In this document: positions 25,869 to 35,507 of the stretch, one piece after another
How the letters are laid out: each line of letters opens with the position of its first letter
Numbering within the stretch: position 1 is the stretch's first letter
Assembly (NCBI GenBank): GCA_027619225.1
Contig: JAQCFW010000006.1
Coordinates: 28,280 to 92,279 of the forward strand
DNA: 64,000 bases
Source of the DNA: Bacteroidota bacterium
GTDB lineage: Bacteria; Bacteroidota; Bacteroidia; Flavobacteriales_D; Sanyastnellaceae
Direction: 5' to 3'
Program-made: the position numbers and the translations under genes
Notes under the pieces: generated by a model
Told to the model about the DNA's origin: nothing
Seen by the model: only the letters and a program-made list of their open reading frames with translations
Databases searched by the model: none

Positions 25869-28430
25869 ATGGCAGAAGGAGAAAAGATAATCCAGATTAA
25901 TATTACGGATGAAATGAAGTCAGCCTACATCGATTATTCGATGTCGGTAATTGTTTCAAGGGCGTTGCCCGATGTAAGAGATGGTTTCAAGCCAGTTCAC
26001 CGAAGGGTCCTATATGGAATGCTTGACCTTGGTGTTTTGTCGAACAGAGCGCATAAGAAATCTGCTCGTATCGTAGGAGAGGTTCTAGGTAAATACCATC
26101 CTCATGGAGATTCGTCTGTTTACGATACGATGGTTCGTATGTCCCAAAGCTGGTCATTGCGTTACCCGATGGTTGACGGACAAGGAAACTTCGGTAGTAT
26201 AGATGGCGACAACCCCGCTGCTATGCGTTACACTGAAGCCCGGCTTACGAAAGTGGCTGAGTATATGCTCGGAGATCTAGATAAGAATACGGTTGATTTT
26301 TCACCCAACTTCGATGAGAGTCTAACTGAGCCCACAGTACTTCCAGCAAAATTGCCTAACCTTCTAATAAATGGAGCCTCAGGTATTGCTGTCGGAATGG
26401 CAACAAATATGCCACCACATAACTTGACTGAAGTTCTAGATGGAGTGAATCATTATATAGACAATGAGAATTGTACTGTTGACGATCTCATGGAATTCGT
26501 GAAAGCCCCAGACTTTCCAACGGGTGGAGTAATTAATGGTGTTTTAGGAGTTCATGAGGCATTCCGAACTGGACGAGGAAAGGTAGTTGTAAGGGGTAAG
26601 GCACGCTTTGAAGAAACAAAGTCAGGTCGCGAGGTTATCATTGTTGAGGAAATTCCATATCAAGTGAATAAAGCTGATATGATTCGAAAGACAGCTACAC
26701 TTGTTAACGAAAACAGAATTGAAGGAATTAGTGAAATTCGCGACGAATCCGACCGCAATGGAATGCGAATAGTTTACGAATTGAAGCGTGACGCTATTCC
26801 CAATGTTGTATTAAACACACTGTATAAGTATACCGCCTTACAAAGTTCATTTTCAGTCAATAACATTGCTCTTGTAAAAGGGCGACCAATATTGCTAAAC
26901 CTGCGAGACATGATTCAACACTTCGTTGAACATCGTCACGAAGTTGTCGTTCGCAGAACCCAATATGAACTCTCAAAAGCTGAGGAGAGAGCACATATAT
27001 TACAGGGATTAATTATAGCTTTAGACAACATTGATGCTGTAATCAAATTAATCCGAGCTAGCTCTTCTCCTGAGGAAGCTCGCAAAGGTTTAATGGAATC
27101 GTTCAAGTTGAGTGAAATTCAAGCTCGTGCAATCTTAGATATGCGCCTGCAAAAACTAACTGGACTTGAGCGTGACAAGTTAAGAGCTGAGTATGATGAG
27201 CTAACAGCTTTAATATCAGATTTAAAAGATATTCTCGATAAGAAAGAACGTAGAATGTCAATCATCAAGGAGGAACTCCAAGATGTACGAGATAGATTTG
27301 GTGATGAGCGTAGGTCAGTTATAGAATTCAGTGGAGCAGAGGTAAGTATTGAGGATATGATACCTGATGAGCAGGTTGTTATTACAATTTCTCACGCTGG
27401 TTACATAAAGCGTACTCGCCTAGCAGAATACCGATCACAGTCTAGAGGTGGAGTAGGGGCTAGAGGCTCATCAACACGTGAAGAAGATTTTCTTGAAAAC
27501 ATATTTACGGCCACAAATCACAATTGGCTTTTAATCTTCACTAAACTTGGAAAGTGTTTCTGGATGAGAATCTTTGAGGTACCTGAAGGGTCTAAACAAT
27601 CGAAAGGAAGAGCTATTCAGAATCTAATTAGCATTGGTTTAGATGATAAGGTTCTTGCATACATTCCTGTAAAGGATATTAAAGACCCAGAATATGCAAA
27701 TGCCAATTATGTTGTTCTTTCAACTAAATTAGGACTCATTAAGAAGACTAGTCTTGAAGCATATAGTCGTCCACGTACAAATGGAATTAATGCTGTAACT
27801 ATCCGTGAAGGAGATGAACTTCTGCAAGCTCGATTAACAGATGGTGATAGCGAGGTTATTATAGGTCTCAAGTCAGGAAAAGCGATTCGCTTTAACGAAT
27901 CTAAAACTCGTGCTGTGGGAAGAACAGCAATGGGAGTGAAGGGGATCACTTTAGGTAGCCCTGATGATGAAGTTATAGGAATGGTTTGTGTAAACGACAC
28001 AGAAAGTTCAATCTTAGTTGTGTCTTCAAACGGATATGGAAAAAGGTCGGCAGTTGATGACTACAGAATCACAAACAGAGGTGGTAAAGGGGTGAAAACA
28101 CTACAGATCACTGAAAAAACAGGTGAGTTGATATCTATTCTCAATGTGACTGATGAGCACGATTTAATGATCGTCAATAAGTCAGGTATTACCATACGTA
28201 TGGCTGTTGAAGATCTTCGTGTAATGGGACGTGCTACCCAGGGAGTACGTCTAATTAGTCTCAGAGGGAAAGATGAAATTGCTTCTGTTTGCAGAGTCCC
28301 TAAAGCGGATGATGAAGAGGTAGATGTTGAGGGAGCAGAAGCTGAAGGAGAGCAAGCAGGCGAACAAGCTGAAGGAGAACAAGCTGAAGGCGAGCAACCT
28401 GAAGAAACGGATCCACCTAAAGAGAGCTAG
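25869..28430 (+). CDS. gyrA: DNA gyrase subunit A with acidic repeat tail
   Basis: The DNA-cleaving subunit of gyrase, 853 aa. The active-site Tyr in [10 protein letters not shown] falls near residue 121. [11 protein letters not shown] and the GyrA-box-like [11 protein letters not shown] (near 525) precede the six-bladed C-terminal beta-pinwheel, which distinguishes it from ParC. The last ~35 residues form an acidic tail made of EGEQA-type repeats, encoded by imperfect DNA repeats at about 28320-28400. GyrB is not in the window. Confidence 0.97.
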   Translation: MAEGEKIIQINITDEMKSAYIDYSMSVIVSRALPDVRDGFKPVHRRVLYGMLDLGVLSNRAHKKSARIVGEVLGKYHPHGDSSVYDTMVRMSQSWSLRYPMVDGQGNFGSIDGDNPAAMRYTEARLTKVAEYMLGDLDKNTVDFSPNFDESLTEPTVLPAKLPNLLINGASGIAVGMATNMPPHNLTEVLDGVNHYIDNENCTVDDLMEFVKAPDFPTGGVINGVLGVHEAFRTGRGKVVVRGKARFEETKSGREVIIVEEIPYQVNKADMIRKTATLVNENRIEGISEIRDESDRNGMRIVYELKRDAIPNVVLNTLYKYTALQSSFSVNNIALVKGRPILLNLRDMIQHFVEHRHEVVVRRTQYELSKAEERAHILQGLIIALDNIDAVIKLIRASSSPEEARKGLMESFKLSEIQARAILDMRLQKLTGLERDKLRAEYDELTALISDLKDILDKKERRMSIIKEELQDVRDRFGDERRSVIEFSGAEVSIEDMIPDEQVVITISHAGYIKRTRLAEYRSQSRGGVGARGSSTREEDFLENIFTATNHNWLLIFTKLGKCFWMRIFEVPEGSKQSKGRAIQNLISIGLDDKVLAYIPVKDIKDPEYANANYVVLSTKLGLIKKTSLEAYSRPRTNGINAVTIREGDELLQARLTDGDSEVIIGLKSGKAIRFNESKTRAVGRTAMGVKGITLGSPDDEVIGMVCVNDTESSILVVSSNGYGKRSAVDDYRITNRGGKGVKTLQITEKTGELISILNVTDEHDLMIVNKSGITIRMAVEDLRVMGRATQGVRLISLRGKDEIASVCRVPKADDEEVDVEGAEAEGEQAGEQAEGEQAEGEQPEETDPPKES

Positions 28431-28540
28431 AGCATATAATACGAGATTAAATTAGTTTAAGAACGGCATGAAGTTTGAAATATCTTTATCCTACAAGCTG
28501 AAAATGTGAACTATGAAGCGTACTTTGAGTTTAGGCTTAC

Positions 28541-28548
28541 TATTTTTG
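28541..28548 (+). promoter_or_regulatory. -7 promoter element of the TPR gene
   Basis: TATTTTTG matches TAnnTTTG, 33 nt before the ATG at 28582. Confidence 0.45.
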
Positions 28549-28581
28549 TATAATAATTTGAAAACAAGTAAAAGACTATAA

Positions 28582-29730
28582 ATGAAACAATTTCTTTTAA
28601 TAGCAGGTTGTCTGTTCTCATTGGTTGCATTAGGGCAGAAGGAAGTAGTGTCTGCCTACAATGCAAATAAGGAAGGTGATTACCGTGAAGCAGCAACGTA
28701 TATTGAACAAGCGATCTTAATTGACAAGGCAGCAGTAAAAGAGAAGGTTTGGCGGTATAGAGGTGAAATATATTTAAATATTTCAAGTGATTCAACTATT
28801 TCCATAGAATACCCTCAAGCGCTTCGTACTGCAATGGAGAGCTATTTGAAGGCCAAAGATCTCGATGTTCAATCTCGTTATAAAGATGAGATAAGGTTTG
28901 GTTTAGCGCAAGTTCAAACAAAGGCAAACAACATAGGAATAAAAAATTATGTAGCGGAAGCTTTTGATCAAGCTGGATCTTCGTTTGACCTTGCTGCTGA
29001 AGTAGCACGTAATTTCGACATAATAGATACCATGGCTGTTTATAACGCTGCACTCTGCTATGAGAAAGCTGATTTAACAGATTTAGCTATTGAACGCTAC
29101 TTAGACTGTGCTGCGATCAATTACCAGGTGCCAAATGTATTCCTATTTGTTAGCACACTTTATCGCAATACTGGTAAAGATGAAGCCGCACTTAAGATTT
29201 TACAGGATGCACGTGTTGATTACCCAAGAGAACAGAGTTTAATTATCGAGGAGCTTAATATTTACCTTACAAATAAAGATTTTGAACGTGCTAAGACAAA
29301 TCTTGTGCTGGCAGCTGAACAAGATCCTACAAATGAAATCCTTTGGTTTAGCTTAGGAAGTGTTCTAGATAACATAGGGATGACTGAGGATGCTATTGTT
29401 GCATACAAAAAAGCCATAGAGGTAAAATCTGATTATTTCGACGCGAACTACAATCTTGGAGCTTTATATTTTAATCAAGCTGTAAAAGAATATAAAGAGG
29501 CAGACGAATTGTGGAAGCCACGTATGTCTAGATCGGAAGCGTCTGCACAGAAGAAGCTAGAGGATGATTCTAAAGAAATGTTCTCTACAGCTAAGCCGTT
29601 CCTTGAATCTGCATTCGCTGCAGATAACAAAGATGTTGAGACGATAAGATCTCTCAGGGACATATATGCTCGTACAGGTGAGGACGATAAGTTGATAGAA
29701 ATGCAGAATCTTCTTAAGTCTTTCCAGTAA
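28582..29730 (+). CDS. secreted TPR-repeat protein
   Basis: A 382-aa protein with a signal peptide (about residues 1-18, ending VALGQ) and TPR repeats through most of its length. Examples are SAYNANKEGDYREAATYIEQ near the start and NEILWFSLGSVLDNIGMTED and DYFDANYNLGALYFNQA near 255-300. It is probably a periplasmic scaffold protein. It has its own promoter-like element, and tRNA-Ser follows. Confidence 0.85.
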   Translation: MKQFLLIAGCLFSLVALGQKEVVSAYNANKEGDYREAATYIEQAILIDKAAVKEKVWRYRGEIYLNISSDSTISIEYPQALRTAMESYLKAKDLDVQSRYKDEIRFGLAQVQTKANNIGIKNYVAEAFDQAGSSFDLAAEVARNFDIIDTMAVYNAALCYEKADLTDLAIERYLDCAAINYQVPNVFLFVSTLYRNTGKDEAALKILQDARVDYPREQSLIIEELNIYLTNKDFERAKTNLVLAAEQDPTNEILWFSLGSVLDNIGMTEDAIVAYKKAIEVKSDYFDANYNLGALYFNQAVKEYKEADELWKPRMSRSEASAQKKLEDDSKEMFSTAKPFLESAFAADNKDVETIRSLRDIYARTGEDDKLIEMQNLLKSFQ

Positions 29731-29894
29731 TATTATTTAGAGTAGGGGCTATTAATTTGTGAATCAACACAATACTATGTACTACCAAATAAGTTAACAG
29801 GTTAGTTTACATAATATCTATTATCATTCGAAAGGGGCAGATTAAATTAAAAGAGATTTAGGCTGTATTTAGACTGTATTTGAATTCTAGTATG

Positions 29895-29902
29895 TATTTT
29901 TG
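29895..29902 (+). promoter_or_regulatory. -7 promoter element of tRNA-Ser
   Basis: TATTTTTG matches TAnnTTTG and ends 14 nt before the mature tRNA 5' end. The spacer 29731-29894 holds no gene. Confidence 0.55.
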
Positions 29903-29916
29903 CACCGTTGTTTTAA

Positions 29917-30001
29917 GGAGGTGTGGCAGAGTGGTCGAATGCACTGGTCTTGAAAACCAGCGTACCGCAAGGTACCGGGGGTTCGAATCCCTCCGCCTCC
30001 G
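29917..30001 (+). tRNA. tRNA-Ser (anticodon UGA)
   Basis: An 85-nt tRNA. The acceptor arms GGAGGTG (29917-29923) and CGCCTCC (29994-30000) pair, with a G discriminator at 30001. The anticodon loop CTTGAAA shows TGA. A long variable arm GTACC-GCAA-GGTAC confirms the serine class, and the T arm GGGGGTTCGAATCCC is intact. CCA is not encoded. Confidence 0.97.
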
Positions 30002-30014
30002 CAAAAAAAGAACA

Positions 30015-30047
30015 AAGAGCCCATTGCTAAAACGATGGGTTTTTTTG
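30015..30047 (+). terminator. terminator after tRNA-Ser
   Basis: Stem CCCAT (30020-30024) / ATGGG (30035-30039), extendable by A-T and G-T pairs, is followed by a 7-T run. Confidence 0.7.
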
Positions 30048-30128
30048 TACGCAAAACTGAAATTAGAAAAGGAATCATTCAATAGCTTAAATGGTAGCGC
30101 AGTGAATTCTAAAACCTACCTTTACGAT

Positions 30129-31580
30129 ATGAGGAATTTGATTTTATTTTGCATGTCTGGACTTTTATGTCATGGTGTATTAGCCCAAACATCTCTCTCG
30201 ACGAACATCCTCAAGTATAAACTCGCAGATGGGTCTAGTTATATAGATGTATGCATAGAGATCGCTTCAGCTAGTATGGAAATAGAGCTTATTGACTCTG
30301 TTTGGAAAACACACATAGAAATAGTAATTTCAGTTGAAAATTTAAATGAATTGGTTGCATTTAGGAAGGTTCATCTCGAAGGTCCACTCACCAGTGATTC
30401 ATTGATAGCTCATACTGGCTCACACTTTCATCTTGAGAGGATTAAATTAGATCATGGCAATTACTCCATTACAACCCAAATAGATGGTGTAAGTATTGTC
30501 GATGAAATGAGCATTAGTCTAGGTGATAGACCCGAGATATCTGACATTATGCTTATTGAAGCTTACTCAAAAGTAACACCAGGTGAAGTCAGTGATATTT
30601 CTCGATCTGGAATGAATCTTGTCCCTCTTGTAGACACTAGGATCTCACCAATGGCTGATCAGGCAAGGTTCTATGTTGAGTTGTACAATATTGATAAGGT
30701 CGTCGGTGAGGACTCTTTATTTCTAATGTCGTTTGGATTTACTGGAGGAGATGGTAGAATGTCTTTAAACCATACGAGATACCTGAGACTTAAAGCAGCA
30801 GCCGTGATTCCTGTTTTTGAAACACTGCCAGTTGATCTAGCTGTACCTCCTCTCGAAGGCGGATTTTTGACTATTGAACTAAGAACTAAGAATGGTGATG
30901 AAATAACCCGTCTTAACTATCCTGTATCGCGCTGGAGACCTGACACCTCTCTCCCACTCTCAGATGTTCCTCTCCTTAATTTCGCATCCAATTGGACGGA
31001 TATCAAAAAACTTTATAGACATCTCGAGGATCACTTGCCACTTGGCACATCATCACAACAGAATACGATATTAAGAGTGCTTAAGGAAACCAATGACATT
31101 GATATGATGAAAGGCTTTTTAGAGCAGTTTTGGGTTAATAAGAACCCGAATAATCCTCAAAAAGCATGGGAAAATTACGCTCATGAGGTGATGGTAGTCG
31201 ACAGCATATTTGGAGGTTGTAGAAGTGGCCATGGCGCAGATACTGACCAAGGTTATGTTTACCTCAAATATGGCAGGCCTAACACGATTGTATCACGTCT
31301 TTACGGCACAGACTACTACCCTTATGAAATATGGCATTATCACCATACTGTAGGATTTTCAAATCGACGCTTCTTATTTTTCGCACCGCACGTTGTAAGT
31401 GAATGTCTTGAGATTCTACATTCAGATATGCCTGGAGAAATAAGAAATGAAGACTGGATTGAGGTGTTGAAATCACGTGAAAATAGATTGCAAGTTACAG
31501 AATCTCAATTAAATAGGCTTAACCCGCGTGATACTCATTCTCGTGAAGAGCCGGAAGAATTGTTTTATAGTCCCAGATGA
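30129..31580 (+). CDS. GWxTD-domain protein
   Basis: A secreted protein of about 483 aa with a signal peptide (about residues 1-21, ending GVLAQ). The N-terminal ~300 residues are beta-rich. The C-terminal domain matches the GWxTD family: FWVNKNPNNPQKAWENYAHE, then TDQGYVYLKYGRPN near residue 370 and YPYEIWHYHH. The eponymous Trp is replaced (GADTD instead of GWxTD). The open frame continues upstream through the tRNA, but the ATG at 30129 is the only start followed by a signal peptide. It overlaps the following glycosyltransferase by 4 nt. Function of the family is unknown. Confidence 0.86.
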   Translation: MRNLILFCMSGLLCHGVLAQTSLSTNILKYKLADGSSYIDVCIEIASASMEIELIDSVWKTHIEIVISVENLNELVAFRKVHLEGPLTSDSLIAHTGSHFHLERIKLDHGNYSITTQIDGVSIVDEMSISLGDRPEISDIMLIEAYSKVTPGEVSDISRSGMNLVPLVDTRISPMADQARFYVELYNIDKVVGEDSLFLMSFGFTGGDGRMSLNHTRYLRLKAAAVIPVFETLPVDLAVPPLEGGFLTIELRTKNGDEITRLNYPVSRWRPDTSLPLSDVPLLNFASNWTDIKKLYRHLEDHLPLGTSSQQNTILRVLKETNDIDMMKGFLEQFWVNKNPNNPQKAWENYAHEVMVVDSIFGGCRSGHGADTDQGYVYLKYGRPNTIVSRLYGTDYYPYEIWHYHHTVGFSNRRFLFFAPHVVSECLEILHSDMPGEIRNEDWIEVLKSRENRLQVTESQLNRLNPRDTHSREEPEELFYSPR

Positions 31581-32608
31581 CAACTTCAGTTGCAATATTA
31601 AATTGGAATGGGGTTGATCATCTCAAGACCTACCTCCCTTCAGTTATTGAATCTGCTCAGTCGGACTCATATAATGTGTTCGTTATTGATAATGGATCCA
31701 CGGACAATTCTGTCACCTGGATCAATGAACATTTCAAGGAAGTTGAAGTGATAGAGTTAGATAAAAATTATGGATTTGCGGGAGGTTACAACAGGGGCTT
31801 ATCCCAAATCATTTCAGATAGATTCGTCCTACTGAATTCAGATGTAAGAGTGAGCAAAGGTTGGGTGTCTTCAGTTATCAAATCTATGACCGACCATGAT
31901 TGGAAGGCCTCTGCCCCTCTTATATTAGACGATAAGAATCCTGATTTATTTGAATATGCTGGCGCCGCCGGGGGGTTTATAGATAAAGATGGTTTTATGT
32001 TTTGCGCCGGAAGGATATTTGATTCCTTTGAAAAAGCTGACAGTAAGTATAGAACAGACAGAGAAGTGTTTTGGGCTTCGGGAGCAGCACTTTTTATCGA
32101 CGCTAAGGTTTGGCAAGAAGTTGGAGGTTTAGACGATGATTTGTTTGCTCACATGGAGGAAATTGATCTTTGCTGGCGTCTCAAAAATCGAGGATACAAA
32201 GTTGGTGTATGTGGAAGTGCATCGGTAAGACATTTAGGTGGTGGAACACTCACGTCATCTAACCCATTTAAAGTTTATTTAAATTTCAGAAACAATCTGA
32301 TCATTCTTTCAAAGAATAAAAAGGGTTTTATGCCTGTGTTTATTTTCAGACGTTTGATTCTTGACGGTGTGGCCGCGATAAGATTTTTACTTCGAGGTGA
32401 AATTTTATTTTTCTTGGCTGTTGCAAAAGCTCATTTTATGTTTTTCTCAATGCTGCCTTCATGTTTAAAGAAGCGTGAGTTTGAAAAAAACAACCGCAAT
32501 ACAGAAAAAGACAACCTCGTTGGTACCTATTCAAAAAGTATTTTAATTCAATATTTCTTTAAGGGAATAACTAAAATGAGTGATCTACCTCGCTCTGATT
32601 TTAGCTGA
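31577..32608 (+). CDS. family 2 glycosyltransferase
   Basis: A 343-aa GT-A glycosyltransferase. The N-terminal nucleotide-sugar fold has VAILNWNGVDHL, VIDNGSTDNS and FVLLNSDVRV (the DxD-like site), and HMEEIDLCWRLKNRGYKVG supplies the acidic catalytic motif. It resembles rhamnosyltransferases of the WcaA/RfbN type. The ATGA overlap with the GWxTD gene suggests coupled translation. The acceptor is unknown. Confidence 0.92.
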   Translation: MTTSVAILNWNGVDHLKTYLPSVIESAQSDSYNVFVIDNGSTDNSVTWINEHFKEVEVIELDKNYGFAGGYNRGLSQIISDRFVLLNSDVRVSKGWVSSVIKSMTDHDWKASAPLILDDKNPDLFEYAGAAGGFIDKDGFMFCAGRIFDSFEKADSKYRTDREVFWASGAALFIDAKVWQEVGGLDDDLFAHMEEIDLCWRLKNRGYKVGVCGSASVRHLGGGTLTSSNPFKVYLNFRNNLIILSKNKKGFMPVFIFRRLILDGVAAIRFLLRGEILFFLAVAKAHFMFFSMLPSCLKKREFEKNNRNTEKDNLVGTYSKSILIQYFFKGITKMSDLPRSDFS

Positions 32609-32702
32609 ATTTGACATTTATGTACAGCCGTGAATTACTACTGTACAAACACAAAATCATGCGATAATTAGGTCCTGAAGTTGCTTTCATTAGCTCTTCA
32701 TT

Positions 32703-34136
32703 ATGAGAACTCATGCTCCACTTTTGCCATATGTTGTAGGTTTTTGGCTAGGTACATCTTTGGGATTAGGTAAGTTGGTAGCATGGGATTTTATTTTAAT
32801 TATTTGGATAATCTCTGGATGTTGGATAGGATTTAGATGGTCCTTGAAATTTACTTTATACCGTTTCATTTTTTTTGTTGCGTGTACTGCTCTAGGTTTT
32901 CTTAGAGCAAGTTCACACGTGGCTAATGTGCCTTATAAAAGTGGTGATTTGATTGTTTTAACTTTAAAAAGCTGTAAGCCTCAACCAGTTCATTATGGTA
33001 GGAATATCTACGGTTATGCAAGTACAAGAGAAGTAGGTAAAGTGGGGATTATTTGGCCCAATCAAATAAAGTTTCCTTCTACCGAAAGCATTGCATTAGG
33101 GATCTGGAAGCCCTTTGAAGATAAAAAACTCGGATTCTTCGATGTGAAAGCATATTATGAAAGCTTGGGGTGCAATGGAGTATTTAGGCCTGTTAAATCG
33201 TTGTGTCTAGATAGGTCAATTCCAATATCTTCAACTTATAGATTGACTATGAAAAACAACCTTGAGGAAGCTGGTGTTGAGAAGCATGCTTTGGGTTTTA
33301 TGTTAGGTTTATCTACTGGTGATAAAAGTCTTTTAAGTAGAAAGGCAAAAGACTTGTTTGCCAGAGCTGGTCTATCTCATCTTCTTGCGGTAAGTGGCTA
33401 TCATGTAGGGCTCGTGGGATTTATTCCATTGTTATTTCTAAGAAGTCGAAGACGGGAAATTAAATATTTATCAGGTTTTGGATTGGTGGGGATTTGGACA
33501 TTTATAATTGCATGTGGAAGCCCTTGGTCTGCAATAAGATCAGGAATTATGCTGACCGTTGCCATTGCTGGGAAATGGTCAAGTCAGTCTGTTCTACCTT
33601 GGCAAGCTCTCTGTGTAGCTGCTTGGATTGTGGCTTGGATAGATCCATATGCGCCACAACAGTTAGGCACTCAATTAAGTTTTGCTGCTACAGCAGGGAT
33701 TTTATCAGTTGTTTCTAAACCCAAATGGTTGATGTTAAGAATCCCCATTGCTGCACAAATCGCTACATTAGCTTGGCTGGCATCGGTTTTTCAAAAGGTT
33801 CCAATTTTCTTTTTACCCTTAAATGTAATTGCGAGTGTTCTTGTGACTTTTATCGGAGCGACAATTGGCCTTGGTAGTTTTGCTATGACAATTGATCCCG
33901 TGATGGGAAATGCAATATTGAGTTTCGGTGGGCTTATAACAAGGAAATCCATTCAGGCGCTTCAATGGATTGATAAATCAATTCCTTTAGAGATGAATAT
34001 TGATTCAGTGGGTCACTTTATTGCCGCATCGCTATCCGGTGTGGCGTGGTTGCTCAAGGATACGATCCCATTTATGCTATCACGACTGATAACAGCTACA
34101 GCAATACTGTATTTTGTTATTAATCTTCTTAGTTAA
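32703..34136 (+). CDS. comEC: ComEC/Rec2-family competence protein, short form
   Basis: A membrane protein of 477 aa that would form the DNA-uptake channel. Transmembrane helices near the N-terminus are followed by a DUF4131-like beta domain (about 80-170) and then the Competence domain. The latter contains the hallmark GLSHLLAVSGYHVGLVGF (about residues 223-240) and several further helices. The C-terminal metallo-beta-lactamase domain found in many ComEC proteins is absent and the protein is short even for Bacteroidota, but the reading frame is intact. The 3' end overlaps a convergent small gene by 8 bp. Confidence 0.88.
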   Translation: MRTHAPLLPYVVGFWLGTSLGLGKLVAWDFILIIWIISGCWIGFRWSLKFTLYRFIFFVACTALGFLRASSHVANVPYKSGDLIVLTLKSCKPQPVHYGRNIYGYASTREVGKVGIIWPNQIKFPSTESIALGIWKPFEDKKLGFFDVKAYYESLGCNGVFRPVKSLCLDRSIPISSTYRLTMKNNLEEAGVEKHALGFMLGLSTGDKSLLSRKAKDLFARAGLSHLLAVSGYHVGLVGFIPLLFLRSRRREIKYLSGFGLVGIWTFIIACGSPWSAIRSGIMLTVAIAGKWSSQSVLPWQALCVAAWIVAWIDPYAPQQLGTQLSFAATAGILSVVSKPKWLMLRIPIAAQIATLAWLASVFQKVPIFFLPLNVIASVLVTFIGATIGLGSFAMTIDPVMGNAILSFGGLITRKSIQALQWIDKSIPLEMNIDSVGHFIAASLSGVAWLLKDTIPFMLSRLITATAILYFVINLLS

Positions 34137-34383
34137 GCTTAAGTAAGTTAGTCAGCACTTGGTCGACATAACCTTCCCACTCGGGGATATGAGCAAGAGG
34201 CAATATAGCATTCACTCTATTGTTTCTGCGGGAGTATATGGCCTCAACGAAAAATCCATCTAATTCGTAGATGCATAAAATGTATCTATCCTCTACTACT
34301 CGAGACGCATAACAAATCCCTTTGTCCCACATATAGCTGGTTTTCTCATTAAGAGGAAGGCGGTTGAATAGATTGAGTTCCAT
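34129..34383 (-). CDS. small conserved-looking hypothetical protein
   Basis: An 84-aa cytoplasmic-looking protein with aromatic-rich alternating strands (CIYELDGFFVEAIYSRRNN) and a C-terminal helix. I do not recognise a family with certainty; its composition and isolation on the minus strand suggest a real small gene. It ends inside the comEC 3' end. Confidence 0.65.
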   Translation of the reverse strand: MELNLFNRLPLNEKTSYMWDKGICYASRVVEDRYILCIYELDGFFVEAIYSRRNNRVNAILPLAHIPEWEGYVDQVLTNLLKLN

Positions 34384-34478
34384 AGTTGAATCTTTTGTTA
34401 GATACTCACTTTACGCAACTACTTAGAATAAGGTTTCATTTTTAATGAATAAAAACATCTTCTTTCTACCTTCGTTTC

Positions 34479-35348
34479 ATGGATAGAATTCATTTGGTTG
34501 AATGCCCAAGGGATGCATTACAAGGTTGGCCTCACAAAATCTCTACAGAAGATAAGATCACATATTATCGTGCTCTATTAGATGTGGGCTTCGATACATT
34601 AGATTTAGGATCATTTGTCTCTCCTAGAGCTGTTCCTTCAATGGCGAATACAGACAAGGTGCTTTCTGTTTTAGAAGATGAATCCGTTTTACCTAAGCCA
34701 GGAACTAGAGCGCTTGTTATAGTAGCTAATGAGCGTGGGGCACAACAAGCAAGCGTATTTAAAACGGTGAACGACTTAGGTTTCCCATTGTCATTGTCAG
34801 AGTCCTTTCAGCAGAGGAATACTGGCGCAAGTATTGATGAAGCGTTTGAAAGGCTTGAGAAAATACAATCCATTTGTCAAAACAATGACAAAAGGCTTGT
34901 CGTCTATCTAAGTATGGGATTTGGCAATCCATATGGTGACCCTTGGCATGAAGATATGTTGGCCAAATTTTCCACAAAACTTCATAGAGATCTCGGCGTG
35001 GGAGTTGTCGCTTTAAGTGATACCGTGGGTACGGCAAGTGAAGAAATAGTTGAAAAAGCTTTTAAGGGAGTTATCTCTGAATTGCCAGATGTGGAATTCG
35101 GTGCTCACTTGCATCTTCATGCGACTGAAGGTTTAAAAAAAATCGAGGCTGCACTTAAAGGGGGTTGTCGTCGATTTGATGGAGCTATTCGAGGAATAGG
35201 TGGATGTCCTATGGCTCAAGATGACCTAGTTGGTAACGCTCCAACTGAACAAATGATTGAGTTGTTTACTTCGAAAGGTCTGTGGAGTGTGAAAGATGAG
35301 AGAGCTTGGAGTCAATCACAAAGTCTTGCGGCTTCTATTTTCGAGTAG
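34479..35348 (+). CDS. mvaB: hydroxymethylglutaryl-CoA lyase
   Basis: It cleaves HMG-CoA to acetyl-CoA and acetoacetate in leucine degradation. The 289-aa TIM-barrel protein starts HLVECPRDALQGWPH and carries the metal-ligand HLHLHAT strand and the signature loop GIGGCPMAQDDLVGNAPTE with the catalytic Cys. A near-consensus -7 element (TACCTTCG, one mismatch, 34467-34474) lies 4 nt before the ATG. Confidence 0.93.
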   Translation: MDRIHLVECPRDALQGWPHKISTEDKITYYRALLDVGFDTLDLGSFVSPRAVPSMANTDKVLSVLEDESVLPKPGTRALVIVANERGAQQASVFKTVNDLGFPLSLSESFQQRNTGASIDEAFERLEKIQSICQNNDKRLVVYLSMGFGNPYGDPWHEDMLAKFSTKLHRDLGVGVVALSDTVGTASEEIVEKAFKGVISELPDVEFGAHLHLHATEGLKKIEAALKGGCRRFDGAIRGIGGCPMAQDDLVGNAPTEQMIELFTSKGLWSVKDERAWSQSQSLAASIFE

Positions 35349-35356
35349 AGAATCAA

Positions 35357-35373
35357 TTTAAGCAGTGCTTAAA
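35357..35373. repeat. short inverted repeat after mvaB
   Basis: TTTAAGC-AGT-GCTTAAA is a perfect 7-bp inverted repeat with a 3-nt loop. It lacks a T-run, so it may be a weak transcript-end hairpin. The rest of the 35349-35507 spacer shows nothing recognisable. Confidence 0.4.
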
Positions 35374-35507
35374 TACATCAATGGAATATAAACTTTTAGA
35401 TAGTGCGATAGTTTCTATTTGAAACTCTGAAATAAAAATGCTGTAATTTCTCATAATCATCTATACGAGTGCAAGAAATAAAAGGTTGCATTATTTTTAA
35501 TCTCGTA

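Noticed and set aside
29880..30128. Upstream extension of the GWxTD open frame through the tRNA
   Set aside because: It covers a perfect tRNA-Ser and a terminator, and the signal peptide starts at 30129.
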